Source of the DNA: Cellvibrio sp. PSBB023
Lineage (GTDB): Bacteria; Pseudomonadota; Gammaproteobacteria; Pseudomonadales; Cellvibrionaceae
Length of the DNA stretch: 64,000 nt
Assembly: GCF_002007605.1 (NCBI RefSeq)
Contig: NZ_CP019799.1
Location: 1,054,001 to 1,118,000 of the forward strand
Direction of reading: 5' to 3'
In this document: piece by piece, positions 9,357 to 17,104 of the stretch
Position numbering within the stretch: the stretch's first letter is position 1
Layout of the letters: each line of letters begins with the position of its first letter
Notes under the pieces: model-generated
Seen by the model: the letters and a program-made list of their open reading frames with translations, nothing else
What the model was told of the DNA's origin: nothing
Database searches by the model: none
Program-made: the position numbers and the translations under genes

Positions 9357-10618
9357 AAACGACGAGTATTGCACTGGCGCCCAAGCATCGTGTTGCTTCA
9401 TTAACGCGCAACCAATCTATCGCCAAAGGGCTGCTGTTTAAACTCTTGCGCGGGCTTGAAATTGGATGCTTGCGTGTACACGAACAGGGGGAGCTGTTTG
9501 AGTTTGGTCAGTCTCACGAGTCAGGTGATTTGATTGCCGATATTTTTGTACACGATGCCAGTTTTTACTCCGACGTGATTTTTGGCGGTTCTGTTGGTGC
9601 TGGTGAAGCTTACATGAGTGGTTACTGGTCTACGCCCAATTTAACTCAAGTGATGCGCTTGTTTGTACGCAATATAAATGCGCTGGATAAACTTGACAGT
9701 AACCAGTCGGTGATTGGTCGCTGGCTGCTGAAAGCGTTTCATTGGTTTAATCGCAATACCAAAGAAGGTTCACGCAAAAATATTTCTGCCCACTACGATT
9801 TGGGAAATAATTTTTTCAAGTTATTTCTTGATGAAACCATGATGTACTCATCGGCCATATATCCAGCGCCGGAATCGAGCCTGTCTGTGGCTGCACGTCA
9901 CAAACTACAGCGCGTATGTGAAAAGTTGCAACTCAATGCCCAGGATCATTTATTGGAGATCGGCACAGGCTGGGGTGGTATGGCTATTTATGCGGCGCAA
10001 CATTATGGTTGCCGCGTGACCACCACGACCATCTCCAAAGAGCAACGCGATTATGCGCTTGCACGAGTAGCCGAAGCAGGCCTGAGTGATAAGGTGACGG
10101 TATTGTTTGATGATTACCGTGACCTGCAGGGGCAATTTACCAAACTGGTTTCGATTGAAATGATCGAGGCGGTAGGGCACGACCACTATGATCAATATTT
10201 CTCAACTTGCTCACGTTTGTTGGCGCCGGATGGATTGATGCTGATACAGGCAATCACCATTCAGGATCAGCGCTATGTCCAGGCACAGAAGTCTGTGGAT
10301 TTTATCCAGCGGTATATTTTTCCCGGCGGTTCGCTGCCCTCTATTGCCGTTATCAGTGATTTTATAAAACGTAACACCGATATGAATATTCTTCATCTGG
10401 AAGATATAGGTGAGCACTACGCGCAAACCTTAAAACACTGGCGCGATGCGTTTATGGATAAATTGGATGCTGTATGTGAACAGGGGTTTGATGAGCGTTT
10501 CATCCGTATGTGGGAATTTTATCTCTGCTACTGTGAAGGCGGTTTCAGGGAGCGCAGCATTGGCACTGCGCAAATAGTCTTCGCCAAGCCATCCTATCGC
10601 CCCAATTTTTTTAACTGA
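9353..10618 (+). CDS. Cyclopropane-fatty-acyl-phospholipid synthase family methyltransferase
   Basis: A 421-residue SAM-dependent enzyme. The SAM-binding motif LLEIGTGWGGMAIYAA lies near residues 199-214, preceded by the lipid-end motif HYDLGNNFFKLFLDETMMYSSAIY. VSIEMIEAVGHDHY and FIQRYIFPGGSLPS are typical of the CFA synthase family. CFA synthases methylenate cis double bonds in membrane phospholipids; close relatives instead methylate acyl chains, for example on the route to furan fatty acids. Which product is made cannot be decided here. The GTG start overlaps the DUF1365 stop by four bases, indicating translational coupling. Confidence 0.92.
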   Translation: MKTTSIALAPKHRVASLTRNQSIAKGLLFKLLRGLEIGCLRVHEQGELFEFGQSHESGDLIADIFVHDASFYSDVIFGGSVGAGEAYMSGYWSTPNLTQVMRLFVRNINALDKLDSNQSVIGRWLLKAFHWFNRNTKEGSRKNISAHYDLGNNFFKLFLDETMMYSSAIYPAPESSLSVAARHKLQRVCEKLQLNAQDHLLEIGTGWGGMAIYAAQHYGCRVTTTTISKEQRDYALARVAEAGLSDKVTVLFDDYRDLQGQFTKLVSIEMIEAVGHDHYDQYFSTCSRLLAPDGLMLIQAITIQDQRYVQAQKSVDFIQRYIFPGGSLPSIAVISDFIKRNTDMNILHLEDIGEHYAQTLKHWRDAFMDKLDAVCEQGFDERFIRMWEFYLCYCEGGFRERSIGTAQIVFAKPSYRPNFFN

Positions 10619-11133
10619 TGACGCGCGCATTGGCGTTTACACTAACGAATGTCCTGCTGTTTCAAGTGGGCTGGTTTGTTTGCATATTGTTTGCCAGCCA
10701 ATGGGCCGTGTTATACACCTTGGCGGCAGGCTGCGTGCATTTTTATTGGTCGCAAACGCGTGTTCGCGATGCAATTGCCGTTGTTCTGTGTTTGCTGATT
10801 GGTGTTGTGCACGATTCGGTTTTGATCCATGCCGGACTGATCCGGTTCGTGGAATCATCGCTCTGGCCGCCATTGTGGCTAATGTGTTTATGGCTCCTGT
10901 TAGGCATCACCCTTAATCATTCCTTGCGCTGGGTGTACGAACGCCCTTACTGGTCTGCCATGCTGGGGGCTATATCTGGCCCGTTGAGTTATTTGGCAGG
11001 TGTTAAGCTTTCTTCGGCAGAATGGTCTAGCCCCTTAACAGAGGTTATTCCTATAATAGCCTTCCTGTGGCTGCTTGTTCTGCCGTTGCATCGTTTTTTG
11101 AGTGTGAGGATAACGCCCTATGTACAAGATTAA
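10618..11133 (+). CDS. DUF2878 family integral membrane protein
   Basis: A 171-residue protein made almost wholly of hydrophobic segments, about five to six membrane helices, matching DUF2878: LTNVLLFQVGWFVCILFA at the start and SLWPPLWLMCLWLLLGITLNHSLRW in the middle. Its start codon shares one base with the previous stop (TGATG). The family has no assigned activity but is commonly found directly after CFA synthase-like genes, so a supporting role in membrane lipid alteration is likely. It overlaps the next gene by 14 bases. Confidence 0.8.
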   Translation: MTRALAFTLTNVLLFQVGWFVCILFASQWAVLYTLAAGCVHFYWSQTRVRDAIAVVLCLLIGVVHDSVLIHAGLIRFVESSLWPPLWLMCLWLLLGITLNHSLRWVYERPYWSAMLGAISGPLSYLAGVKLSSAEWSSPLTEVIPIIAFLWLLVLPLHRFLSVRITPYVQD

Positions 11134-11881
11134 ATCCTTTAACCCCATCGATTTGGTACGCATTTCATTGCGTCCCGTACTGACACTTTTCTTATCGCTG
11201 CTTGCGGCTGTACCTGTGCTGGCGGAAAAAAATTATGTCGTAGCAGGCAGTGCTTACAACATAGTGGACAACCAATTAGCCTATCGCGAACTTTATACCG
11301 CATTGGACGAAAACAAGTCGGTTACCGTTGATTATGTATCACCGGAAGGCAATACCTTTGCAACGAAAACCCTGGTGTACCAAGGCGAGCCTTTCCAACC
11401 AGCGTTTGAGCTGGAAGATAAGCGCGATAATGAATATGTTTCAGCCCAATTCCAGGGCGCACGCCTGATTTTAAGTAATGGTAAAAATTCCAATATTAAT
11501 GAAAAGGTGATTTTTGATAATGCGCGGCTGGTGGTTGATGCCGGGTTTGATGCCTATATACAACTGCATTGGGATCAACTAATGGCAGGAAAACGCCTGA
11601 AGTTTGATTTTGCCTTGCCGCTGCGCCTGACCACGATTCAATTGGAAGTGCGTAAAATTAAAGCGACGGAATCGCCTGTCAGAGACAAAGAATTTGGGTC
11701 TGACTGGGTGCATTTTCGTATCGCACCCGCCAGAGCTTTTATTTCATTTTTTTCCGATCCAATTTTTTTAGCTTACAACCCTCAGGGTAAGTACTTGATG
11801 CGCTATTACGGCCGCTCCAATTTGGATAACGATGCCGGTGAGCCCGTCGATGTCAGGATTGAGTACGAATATCTCGATTAA
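11120..11881 (+). CDS. Secreted hypothetical protein of the photolyase/CFA cluster
   Basis: A 253-residue protein with a long N-terminal region, a hydrophobic stretch (PVLTLFLSLLAAVPVLA, residues about 19-35) and a probable signal peptidase site around VLA-EK. The mature part is rich in beta-forming sequence and resembles no enzyme family I can name. It overlaps the DUF2878 gene and is the last gene of the co-directional block, so it is probably exported and takes part in the same membrane-directed response. The exact role is unknown. Confidence 0.65.
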   Translation: MYKIKSFNPIDLVRISLRPVLTLFLSLLAAVPVLAEKNYVVAGSAYNIVDNQLAYRELYTALDENKSVTVDYVSPEGNTFATKTLVYQGEPFQPAFELEDKRDNEYVSAQFQGARLILSNGKNSNINEKVIFDNARLVVDAGFDAYIQLHWDQLMAGKRLKFDFALPLRLTTIQLEVRKIKATESPVRDKEFGSDWVHFRIAPARAFISFFSDPIFLAYNPQGKYLMRYYGRSNLDNDAGEPVDVRIEYEYLD

Positions 11882-11885
11882 AATA

Positions 11886-11926
11886 ACCGGATGCTTTGCG
11901 ACTATTCAGTCTGCCAGGCATCCGGT
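11886..11926. terminator. Inverted repeat between convergent genes
   Basis: ACCGGATGC (11886-11894) and GCATCCGGT (11918-11926) are perfect 9-bp arms with a 23-base loop. They lie at the meeting point of the plus-strand operon and the minus-strand flhB-like gene, whose last codons they overlap. There is no clear T-run, so the terminator role is tentative. Confidence 0.45.
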
Positions 11927-12195
11927 ACTTTCCCTTCCAATTGATAAGCAAAGGCGATGATGTAAGCGACGGCAATGTACAGCGCTTCCGGAATTTCATC
12001 GCCCAACTCCAAGGTGACCAATAAATCCACCAGTGCCGCGTTGTCGCACAGCGGCACGCCGTGTTCATTGGCGATCGTAATAATTTGCTCTGCTACCGCT
12101 CCGGTGCCTTTGGCGCTCACGTGTGGGGCATTTTTACCATCGTAATAAAGTGCAACAGCTTTTTGTAATTGCGCACCGGAATAGGTTTGGGTCAT
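11902..12195 (-). CDS. FlhB C-terminal domain homologue (FlhB2/YlqH-like)
   Basis: A 97-residue protein matching the cytoplasmic C-terminal domain of the flagellar export switch protein FlhB without its membrane domain. The segments AVALYYDGKNAPHVSAKGTGAVAEQIITIANEHGVPL and LVDLLVTLELGDEIPEALYIAVAYIIAFAYQLEGK align with the FlhB-C core. The NPTH autocleavage motif of true FlhB is absent. Such stand-alone proteins can substitute for FlhB-C in export switching. It lies 46 bases downstream of the FliK-like gene, which in full-length systems is the partner of FlhB-C, so the pair makes functional sense. Confidence 0.85.
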   Translation of the reverse strand: MTQTYSGAQLQKAVALYYDGKNAPHVSAKGTGAVAEQIITIANEHGVPLCDNAALVDLLVTLELGDEIPEALYIAVAYIIAFAYQLEGKVPDAWQTE

Positions 12196-12241
12196 AGCGC
12201 GGTTCTCATAAGGGTTGATGGCTTTTTATAGTGCGCGGGTG

Positions 12242-13978
12242 TCAGGTTTTTACATCAACCAATGAATAATTCAGGGACATTTTAGGCGTGGGTGGTAAGC
12301 CCGGCACACATTGCATCTGTGCGATTTGAATCCCTTCTTTTTCCAATTGGGCTTTAAAGGCATCCAATCTGGCTTGCGCCTGTAGCAAAGTTTTTTCCTG
12401 TTCCGCCCAAAATTTTACACTCAACCGTTCACCCAATAGTGCCAACTGCGCATAGAGTCGCCCCAGTTCCGGCAAATCAAAACCCAGCATGACATTCCAT
12501 TGCCGCACTCGCTTGGTTTCTTTTTCGTTGGACTCGTCTGCATCTTCCACCCATTTCTGTTCAAGCTGGATGCTGAGCGGGTGAATGTCATGCCCGTGGC
12601 GCACAGGAATTTCCATTTGCCAGGATTGTGTGGGCTGCGGTTGATCAGTTTGCGTCAGTTGATGGCTGAGGGTATGGATTTGTTGCAACTGAATCTTAGC
12701 TAAGCTACCGAGTGTGTATTGGTGCATCAACATGACCAGTTGGGCGCGCAGTTGTTTTTGGCTGAGTTCTGCGGGTTGTTTTTGCATCATAAATGCCAGC
12801 AGTTGGGGCAGGGCGCTGGCGAACTGTAACTTTCCCGCTTCACTGACTGGAATGAGTGCGGCTGCGGAGCTGGTAACAAGCTCTCGCTCTAATTGATACA
12901 ACACACCCAGTAGCGCCCCTTTTAAATCTTGCGCGGCAAGTTTGTCCGGGGTGATACCAAGCACTTTGTTGTTTGCCGTCATATCAGGGGCTGTATTTTT
13001 TAGCCCCTGAGTCGCCAATTGCGCGGTTATGGCATTGGTGGGTGAGGCGGTGCCGCTTTTGGGCACCTGAGTGGCTGTTGGTTTATCGGCAGGGAGGGTG
13101 TTGTTTGGGGTAGTAAGGCCCATAAGCTGGGCCAATTTTTGTTCAAAGCGCTGCCCATTATTGGTCAGCGTCATCTCCAGTAATTTGGGGTTGGTTAGTT
13201 GATCACTAAGGCGAATGTGATTGGCCAGAGTCTTCAATGCTCCCTGCAATTCATTCGACAGCCATTCAGCACGGGCAGCGGGTGGCAATTGCTGGATAAA
13301 TTGGGTGAGTTTTGGCAGGGTGCCCAGCATGTCTTGCCCTCGGTCTTTGACAGGCAAGAGCTGGCGCAAACTTTCGCTGATTGCTTGTTGGGCTTTGGCG
13401 ACTAGCTGTTCCTGCACACTGCCTTGTTGCACATTGCGTAACAGATCCTGCAGGGATACCGACAGAGGCTTTCCCTCGTTTTGCAAGGCCGTGATCAGGC
13501 TTATCACCTTATTCAATTGCTCTTGGGTAATGGGCTCTATGATTTGTACGCGTTGGTTCGCCGTTAGCTGCAGGAGCAATGTTTGTCCAAGGGGGAGGGA
13601 CTCGGTGCTGTAACTGAGAAGATTGGTTGCTACCGCCGGGGTGGCCGCTGTCTGCAGCGGATTGGAGGCAGTCAGGTTGATGAGTTTTAACGTCGGGGTC
13701 TGAATGAGCGCTTTTTGCTCCTGAAGCTGGTTTAAAACCGCTTTTACTGCAGGGGCAGAGGAGTTTTTATTGAGTTGTGTTAAGGCTGCCTCAATCGACT
13801 TTACTAGCTCGGCGCGCTCGGCAGGGCTGGCCTGGGTTACTTTTTCCACTTGGGCGATAAACTGATCACCGGTTTTCAGCCCTAGGGTTTTGGCCAAGGC
13901 ACTGATTTGCTCAATCTGAATCTGTTGCTGGTTGCGCAGGGTCAAATCGGACTTGTTGGCGATAGAGTGAATGTCCAT
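12242..13978 (-). CDS. Flagellar hook-length control protein FliK-like
   Basis: A 578-residue, Gln/Leu/Ala-rich protein with low-complexity linkers and a C-terminal domain (residues about 460-560: SWQMEIPVRHGHDIHPLSIQLEQ, WNVMLGFDLPELGRLYAQLALLG, LSVKFWAEQEKTL) that fits the FliK C-terminal fold. FliK proteins measure the hook and switch export specificity through FlhB-C. The start at 13978 is chosen over 14002 because a GGAA ribosome site precedes it. No other flagellar genes are in the window. The next gene on the opposite strand is ccmA, so promoters for both lie in 13979-14207. Confidence 0.75.
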   Translation of the reverse strand: MDIHSIANKSDLTLRNQQQIQIEQISALAKTLGLKTGDQFIAQVEKVTQASPAERAELVKSIEAALTQLNKNSSAPAVKAVLNQLQEQKALIQTPTLKLINLTASNPLQTAATPAVATNLLSYSTESLPLGQTLLLQLTANQRVQIIEPITQEQLNKVISLITALQNEGKPLSVSLQDLLRNVQQGSVQEQLVAKAQQAISESLRQLLPVKDRGQDMLGTLPKLTQFIQQLPPAARAEWLSNELQGALKTLANHIRLSDQLTNPKLLEMTLTNNGQRFEQKLAQLMGLTTPNNTLPADKPTATQVPKSGTASPTNAITAQLATQGLKNTAPDMTANNKVLGITPDKLAAQDLKGALLGVLYQLERELVTSSAAALIPVSEAGKLQFASALPQLLAFMMQKQPAELSQKQLRAQLVMLMHQYTLGSLAKIQLQQIHTLSHQLTQTDQPQPTQSWQMEIPVRHGHDIHPLSIQLEQKWVEDADESNEKETKRVRQWNVMLGFDLPELGRLYAQLALLGERLSVKFWAEQEKTLLQAQARLDAFKAQLEKEGIQIAQMQCVPGLPPTPKMSLNYSLVDVKT

Positions 13979-14207
13979 GATCGATTCCGATTGTTGATTC
14001 ATCGCATCAAATGCGCAATTTGGGGTACTTTGCCGGGAGCCAGACGGCTATAATCGCGCGCAGTTTCTCATACGCAGGATGCGGATTCCGAAAAAGTGGG
14101 TTGTGTGAGTATAGCGGCTCGCCCTTTTGCTGTGTCGATTTGTGATTCGGCTCGGATTGACTCAAGCACTTATGGCTAAGGTTGATAACTAAGGTTGATT
14201 ACAACGC

Positions 14208-14882
14208 ATGACTGATTTGGTAACTCCGCTGCTTGAATTGCACAACCTCAGTTGCGAGCGCGACGAGCGTTGTTTATTTGCCGGTCTTAGCCTCAGCCTT
14301 GCCGCTGGCGATCTGGTGCAAATCGGTGGCCCCAACGGCGCCGGAAAAACCACACTACTGCGTGCACTGGCAGGCATCAGTCAGGATTACTCTGGCGAAA
14401 TTCGTTACTGTGGCCAGTCACTTGCTACAGTGCGTTGGGAGTTCGCCCGCGACAGCCTCTATCTCGGTCATCTTGCCGGCATTAAAAAAGCCCTCAGCCC
14501 CCTTGAAAACCTCAGTTGGTATCTCGCCCAAACCGGCGATAGCGGCGATATCCACCAAGCCCTTAGCGCAGTAGGGCTATATGGCTACGAAGATACGCCC
14601 TGTTACCAGCTTTCGGCCGGCCAATTGCGCCGTGTCGCGCTGGCGCGTCTGTACTTGAGTCAGGCGCGCATCTGGATTCTTGACGAACCCTTCACCGCCA
14701 TCGATAAACCGGGCGTTGCCCAGTTGGAAGCGCTTATCGCCAAACAGGTTGCCCAGGGTGGCTTGGTAATATTGACCTCCCATCAGGATCTGACCTTGCC
14801 GCAGCTGCGTATGGTCAACTTGCAGGATTATCAACCGGCAGGGGCCATCAATGAAACTTGCGGGGCATCAGTCAATGGCTAA
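14208..14882 (+). CDS. ccmA: Heme exporter ATP-binding protein CcmA
   Basis: The 224-residue ATPase of the CcmABCD complex, which frees heme-loaded CcmE for cytochrome c assembly. Walker A is GPNGAGKTT at residues 41-49, the ABC signature appears as LSAGQLRRVALARL, and Walker B is IWILDEPFTAID. Length is typical. It opens the ccm operon and overlaps ccmB. Confidence 0.95.
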   Translation: MTDLVTPLLELHNLSCERDERCLFAGLSLSLAAGDLVQIGGPNGAGKTTLLRALAGISQDYSGEIRYCGQSLATVRWEFARDSLYLGHLAGIKKALSPLENLSWYLAQTGDSGDIHQALSAVGLYGYEDTPCYQLSAGQLRRVALARLYLSQARIWILDEPFTAIDKPGVAQLEALIAKQVAQGGLVILTSHQDLTLPQLRMVNLQDYQPAGAINETCGASVNG

Positions 14883-15588
14883 CCCCGCATTGCACAATGA
14901 GCGTGCAGGTTTCTCCCTGCTGGCCGGATTCATCGCCAGTTTCCGTCGGGATTTATTGGTTGCTGCGCGGCATAAATCGGAACTTGCTAATCCGCTGGTG
15001 TTTTTCCTGATCGCCATCACTCTCATTCCATTGGGCGTCAGCCCGGAAAAGGCCGTGTTGACCTTACTGGCGCCAGGCATAGTGTGGGTAATGGCTCTCC
15101 TGGCTACACTGCTGTCCCTCGATGGCTTATTTCGCAGCGACTATGACGATGGATCTCTTGAGCAAATGCTGATTAGCCCGCAATCGCTGTATTTTGCCGT
15201 GATGGCCAAGGTGCTGGTGCACTGGTTGGTATCTGGTCTGCCGGTGACTTTGCTGGCTCCCATACTGGCGTTAATGCTCAGTTTGCCCGCAGAGGGCTAT
15301 TGGGCGCTCTTTGTCTCCCTGTTACTGGGTACGGCATCCATGAGTTTGATTGGCGCAGTAGGGGCAGCACTCACAGTTTCATTACGTAAAGGTGGGTTAT
15401 TGTTGTCGCTAATCGTCATGCCCCTGTATATTCCTGTTCTCATTTTTGGGGCCAGTGCAGTACAAACCGCTGTGCAGGGCGGCGCTATCACTATGCAATT
15501 GGCAGTTCTTGGCGCTTTTTTAGCCTTGGCTATTGTTTTGGCGCCCATAGCGGCAATGGGTGCACTGCGCATCAGTGCTAACGGTTAA
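14875..15588 (+). CDS. ccmB: Heme exporter membrane protein CcmB
   Basis: A roughly 237-residue membrane protein with six hydrophobic segments. Family landmarks are ANPLVFFLIAITLIPLGVSPE, LLSLDGLFRSDYDDGSLEQM and the closing GALRIS. It forms the CcmA transport partner in the inner membrane. The ATG at 14875 overlaps the ccmA stop by eight bases; an in-frame ATG at 14851 would lengthen it by eight residues. Confidence 0.93.
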   Translation: MANPALHNERAGFSLLAGFIASFRRDLLVAARHKSELANPLVFFLIAITLIPLGVSPEKAVLTLLAPGIVWVMALLATLLSLDGLFRSDYDDGSLEQMLISPQSLYFAVMAKVLVHWLVSGLPVTLLAPILALMLSLPAEGYWALFVSLLLGTASMSLIGAVGAALTVSLRKGGLLLSLIVMPLYIPVLIFGASAVQTAVQGGAITMQLAVLGAFLALAIVLAPIAAMGALRISANG

Positions 15589-15614
15589 ACATAATAATCA
15601 AGGTCTCACTACAT

Positions 15615-16373
15615 ATGGCATGGCAATGGTTTCATCGTTTAGGTTCTCCCCGCTGGTTTTATGAAAAAACCACTTCCTGGTTGCCATGGTTGGCCGCAAT
15701 CAGCATCGCCTTGATTCTGACTGGCGCTGTATGGGGCTTGGCCTTTGCGCCCGCGGATTACAAGCAGGGTAATAGCTACCGCATTATTTACATCCACGTG
15801 CCTGCTGCCTTTTTGGCGCTGGCCGGTTATTACATCATGGCTCTCTCGGGTGCCGTGGGTCTCATCTGGAAAATGAAATTGCCCTTCATGGTGATGAAGT
15901 CAGCGGCTCCTATTGGCGCTGTGCTCACGTTTATCTCCCTGGTCACTGGGTCTATCTGGGGCAAACCTACTTGGGGAACCTGGTGGGAATGGGATGCGCG
16001 CATCACCTCCATGCTGATTTTGTTCTTTCTGTATCTGGGCATGATTGCGTTGCAGCAGGCGTTTCAGCACCGCGATACCGCAGACAAAGCCAGTGCGGTA
16101 TTGGCGTTGGTCGGCATGGTGAATATCCCGATCATCTACAAGTCGGTCGATTGGTGGAATACCCTGCATCAACCCGCAACTATTAAATTCACCAGCAAAT
16201 CGTCTATTGATCCATCAATGCTTTATCCCTTGTTGACTATGGTTATCGGTTTTTACTGCTTCTATGCCTTGGTGTTGCTGCTGAATACTCGCCTTGAGGT
16301 GTTGCGTCGCGAAAGTAAAACCCAGTGGGTCAACGATCTACTGAGCGATACCAAAACGGAGTCCAAATCATGA
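15615..16373 (+). CDS. ccmC: Heme exporter protein CcmC
   Basis: A 252-residue polytopic membrane protein of the heme-handling family. The tryptophan-rich periplasmic WWD domain is present as WGKPTWGTWWEWDARITSML, with flanking histidines (IYIHVPAAF and LHQPATIKF) that ligate heme. CcmC attaches heme to CcmE. The stop codon overlaps the ccmD start. Confidence 0.96.
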   Translation: MAWQWFHRLGSPRWFYEKTTSWLPWLAAISIALILTGAVWGLAFAPADYKQGNSYRIIYIHVPAAFLALAGYYIMALSGAVGLIWKMKLPFMVMKSAAPIGAVLTFISLVTGSIWGKPTWGTWWEWDARITSMLILFFLYLGMIALQQAFQHRDTADKASAVLALVGMVNIPIIYKSVDWWNTLHQPATIKFTSKSSIDPSMLYPLLTMVIGFYCFYALVLLLNTRLEVLRRESKTQWVNDLLSDTKTESKS

Positions 16374-16573
16374 AATTCCAATTTGAGTCACTGGCAGATT
16401 TTTTGGCAATGAGTGGCCATGGTCCTTATGTGTGGGCCTCCTATGCCATCACCTTCATTGCCCTGATCTTTTTGGTAGTAAACCCAGTATTACAGCAGCG
16501 GGCATTGGTAAAACAGCAAAAAAAATTGCGCAAATTGGCGCAAGGTCCACTAGAGCCATCTTCCAACCCTTAA
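16370..16573 (+). CDS. ccmD: Heme exporter protein CcmD
   Basis: A 67-residue protein with one membrane helix (YVWASYAITFIALIFLVV) followed by a basic tail, matching CcmD, which helps release CcmE from the CcmABC complex. The start at 16370 overlaps the ccmC stop as ATGA. SGHGPYVWASY is the family hallmark. Confidence 0.92.
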   Translation: MKFQFESLADFLAMSGHGPYVWASYAITFIALIFLVVNPVLQQRALVKQQKKLRKLAQGPLEPSSNP

Positions 16574-16639
16574 TTCACTTTAAGGGTTGGTGATATTAGA
16601 GTCGGCTTTTAAATAGACTTTTTAAGAGTAAAACGAATT

Positions 16640-17104
16640 ATGCATCCGCTTCGTAAGCAACGTTTGATGATTGTGATTTTTATTGTGGTGTTTTCCAGTA
16701 TCGCGGTCGGCCTTATGGCCTATGCCCTGCGAGAAAATATCAATTTGTTTTATCCGCCCAGCAAAATTGCCGCCGGTGATGTTCCCCACAATACGCGGAT
16801 TCGCGCTGGTGGTTGCGTCAAACCTGGCAGTGTCCAACGCGCTAGCGATTCACTGCAAATACAATTCGTGATTACCGATGGTAGCGCCGATGTAAAAGTG
16901 AATTTTAATGGCATATTGCCCGACTTGTTTGCCGAAGGCGAAGCAGCGGTGATTAATGGCATTGTCACCGAAGCTGGTGAACTGAATGCCAGTGAAGTAT
17001 TGGCCAAACACGATGAAAACTACATTCCTCCTGAAGTGGCGGAAGCCATGAAAGACAAGGGCGAACACCAAGCCAGTTGCGAGGGTCTTAAATATGCCTC
17101 TTGA
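16640..17104 (+). CDS. ccmE: Cytochrome c maturation heme chaperone CcmE
   Basis: A 154-residue periplasmic protein anchored by an N-terminal helix (residues about 9-29). The covalent heme-binding His is in LAKHDENY, His124, with Tyr128 four residues on as axial ligand. CcmE carries heme from CcmC to CcmF/H. The coding region overlaps ccmF by eleven bases. Confidence 0.96.
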   Translation: MHPLRKQRLMIVIFIVVFSSIAVGLMAYALRENINLFYPPSKIAAGDVPHNTRIRAGGCVKPGSVQRASDSLQIQFVITDGSADVKVNFNGILPDLFAEGEAAVINGIVTEAGELNASEVLAKHDENYIPPEVAEAMKDKGEHQASCEGLKYAS

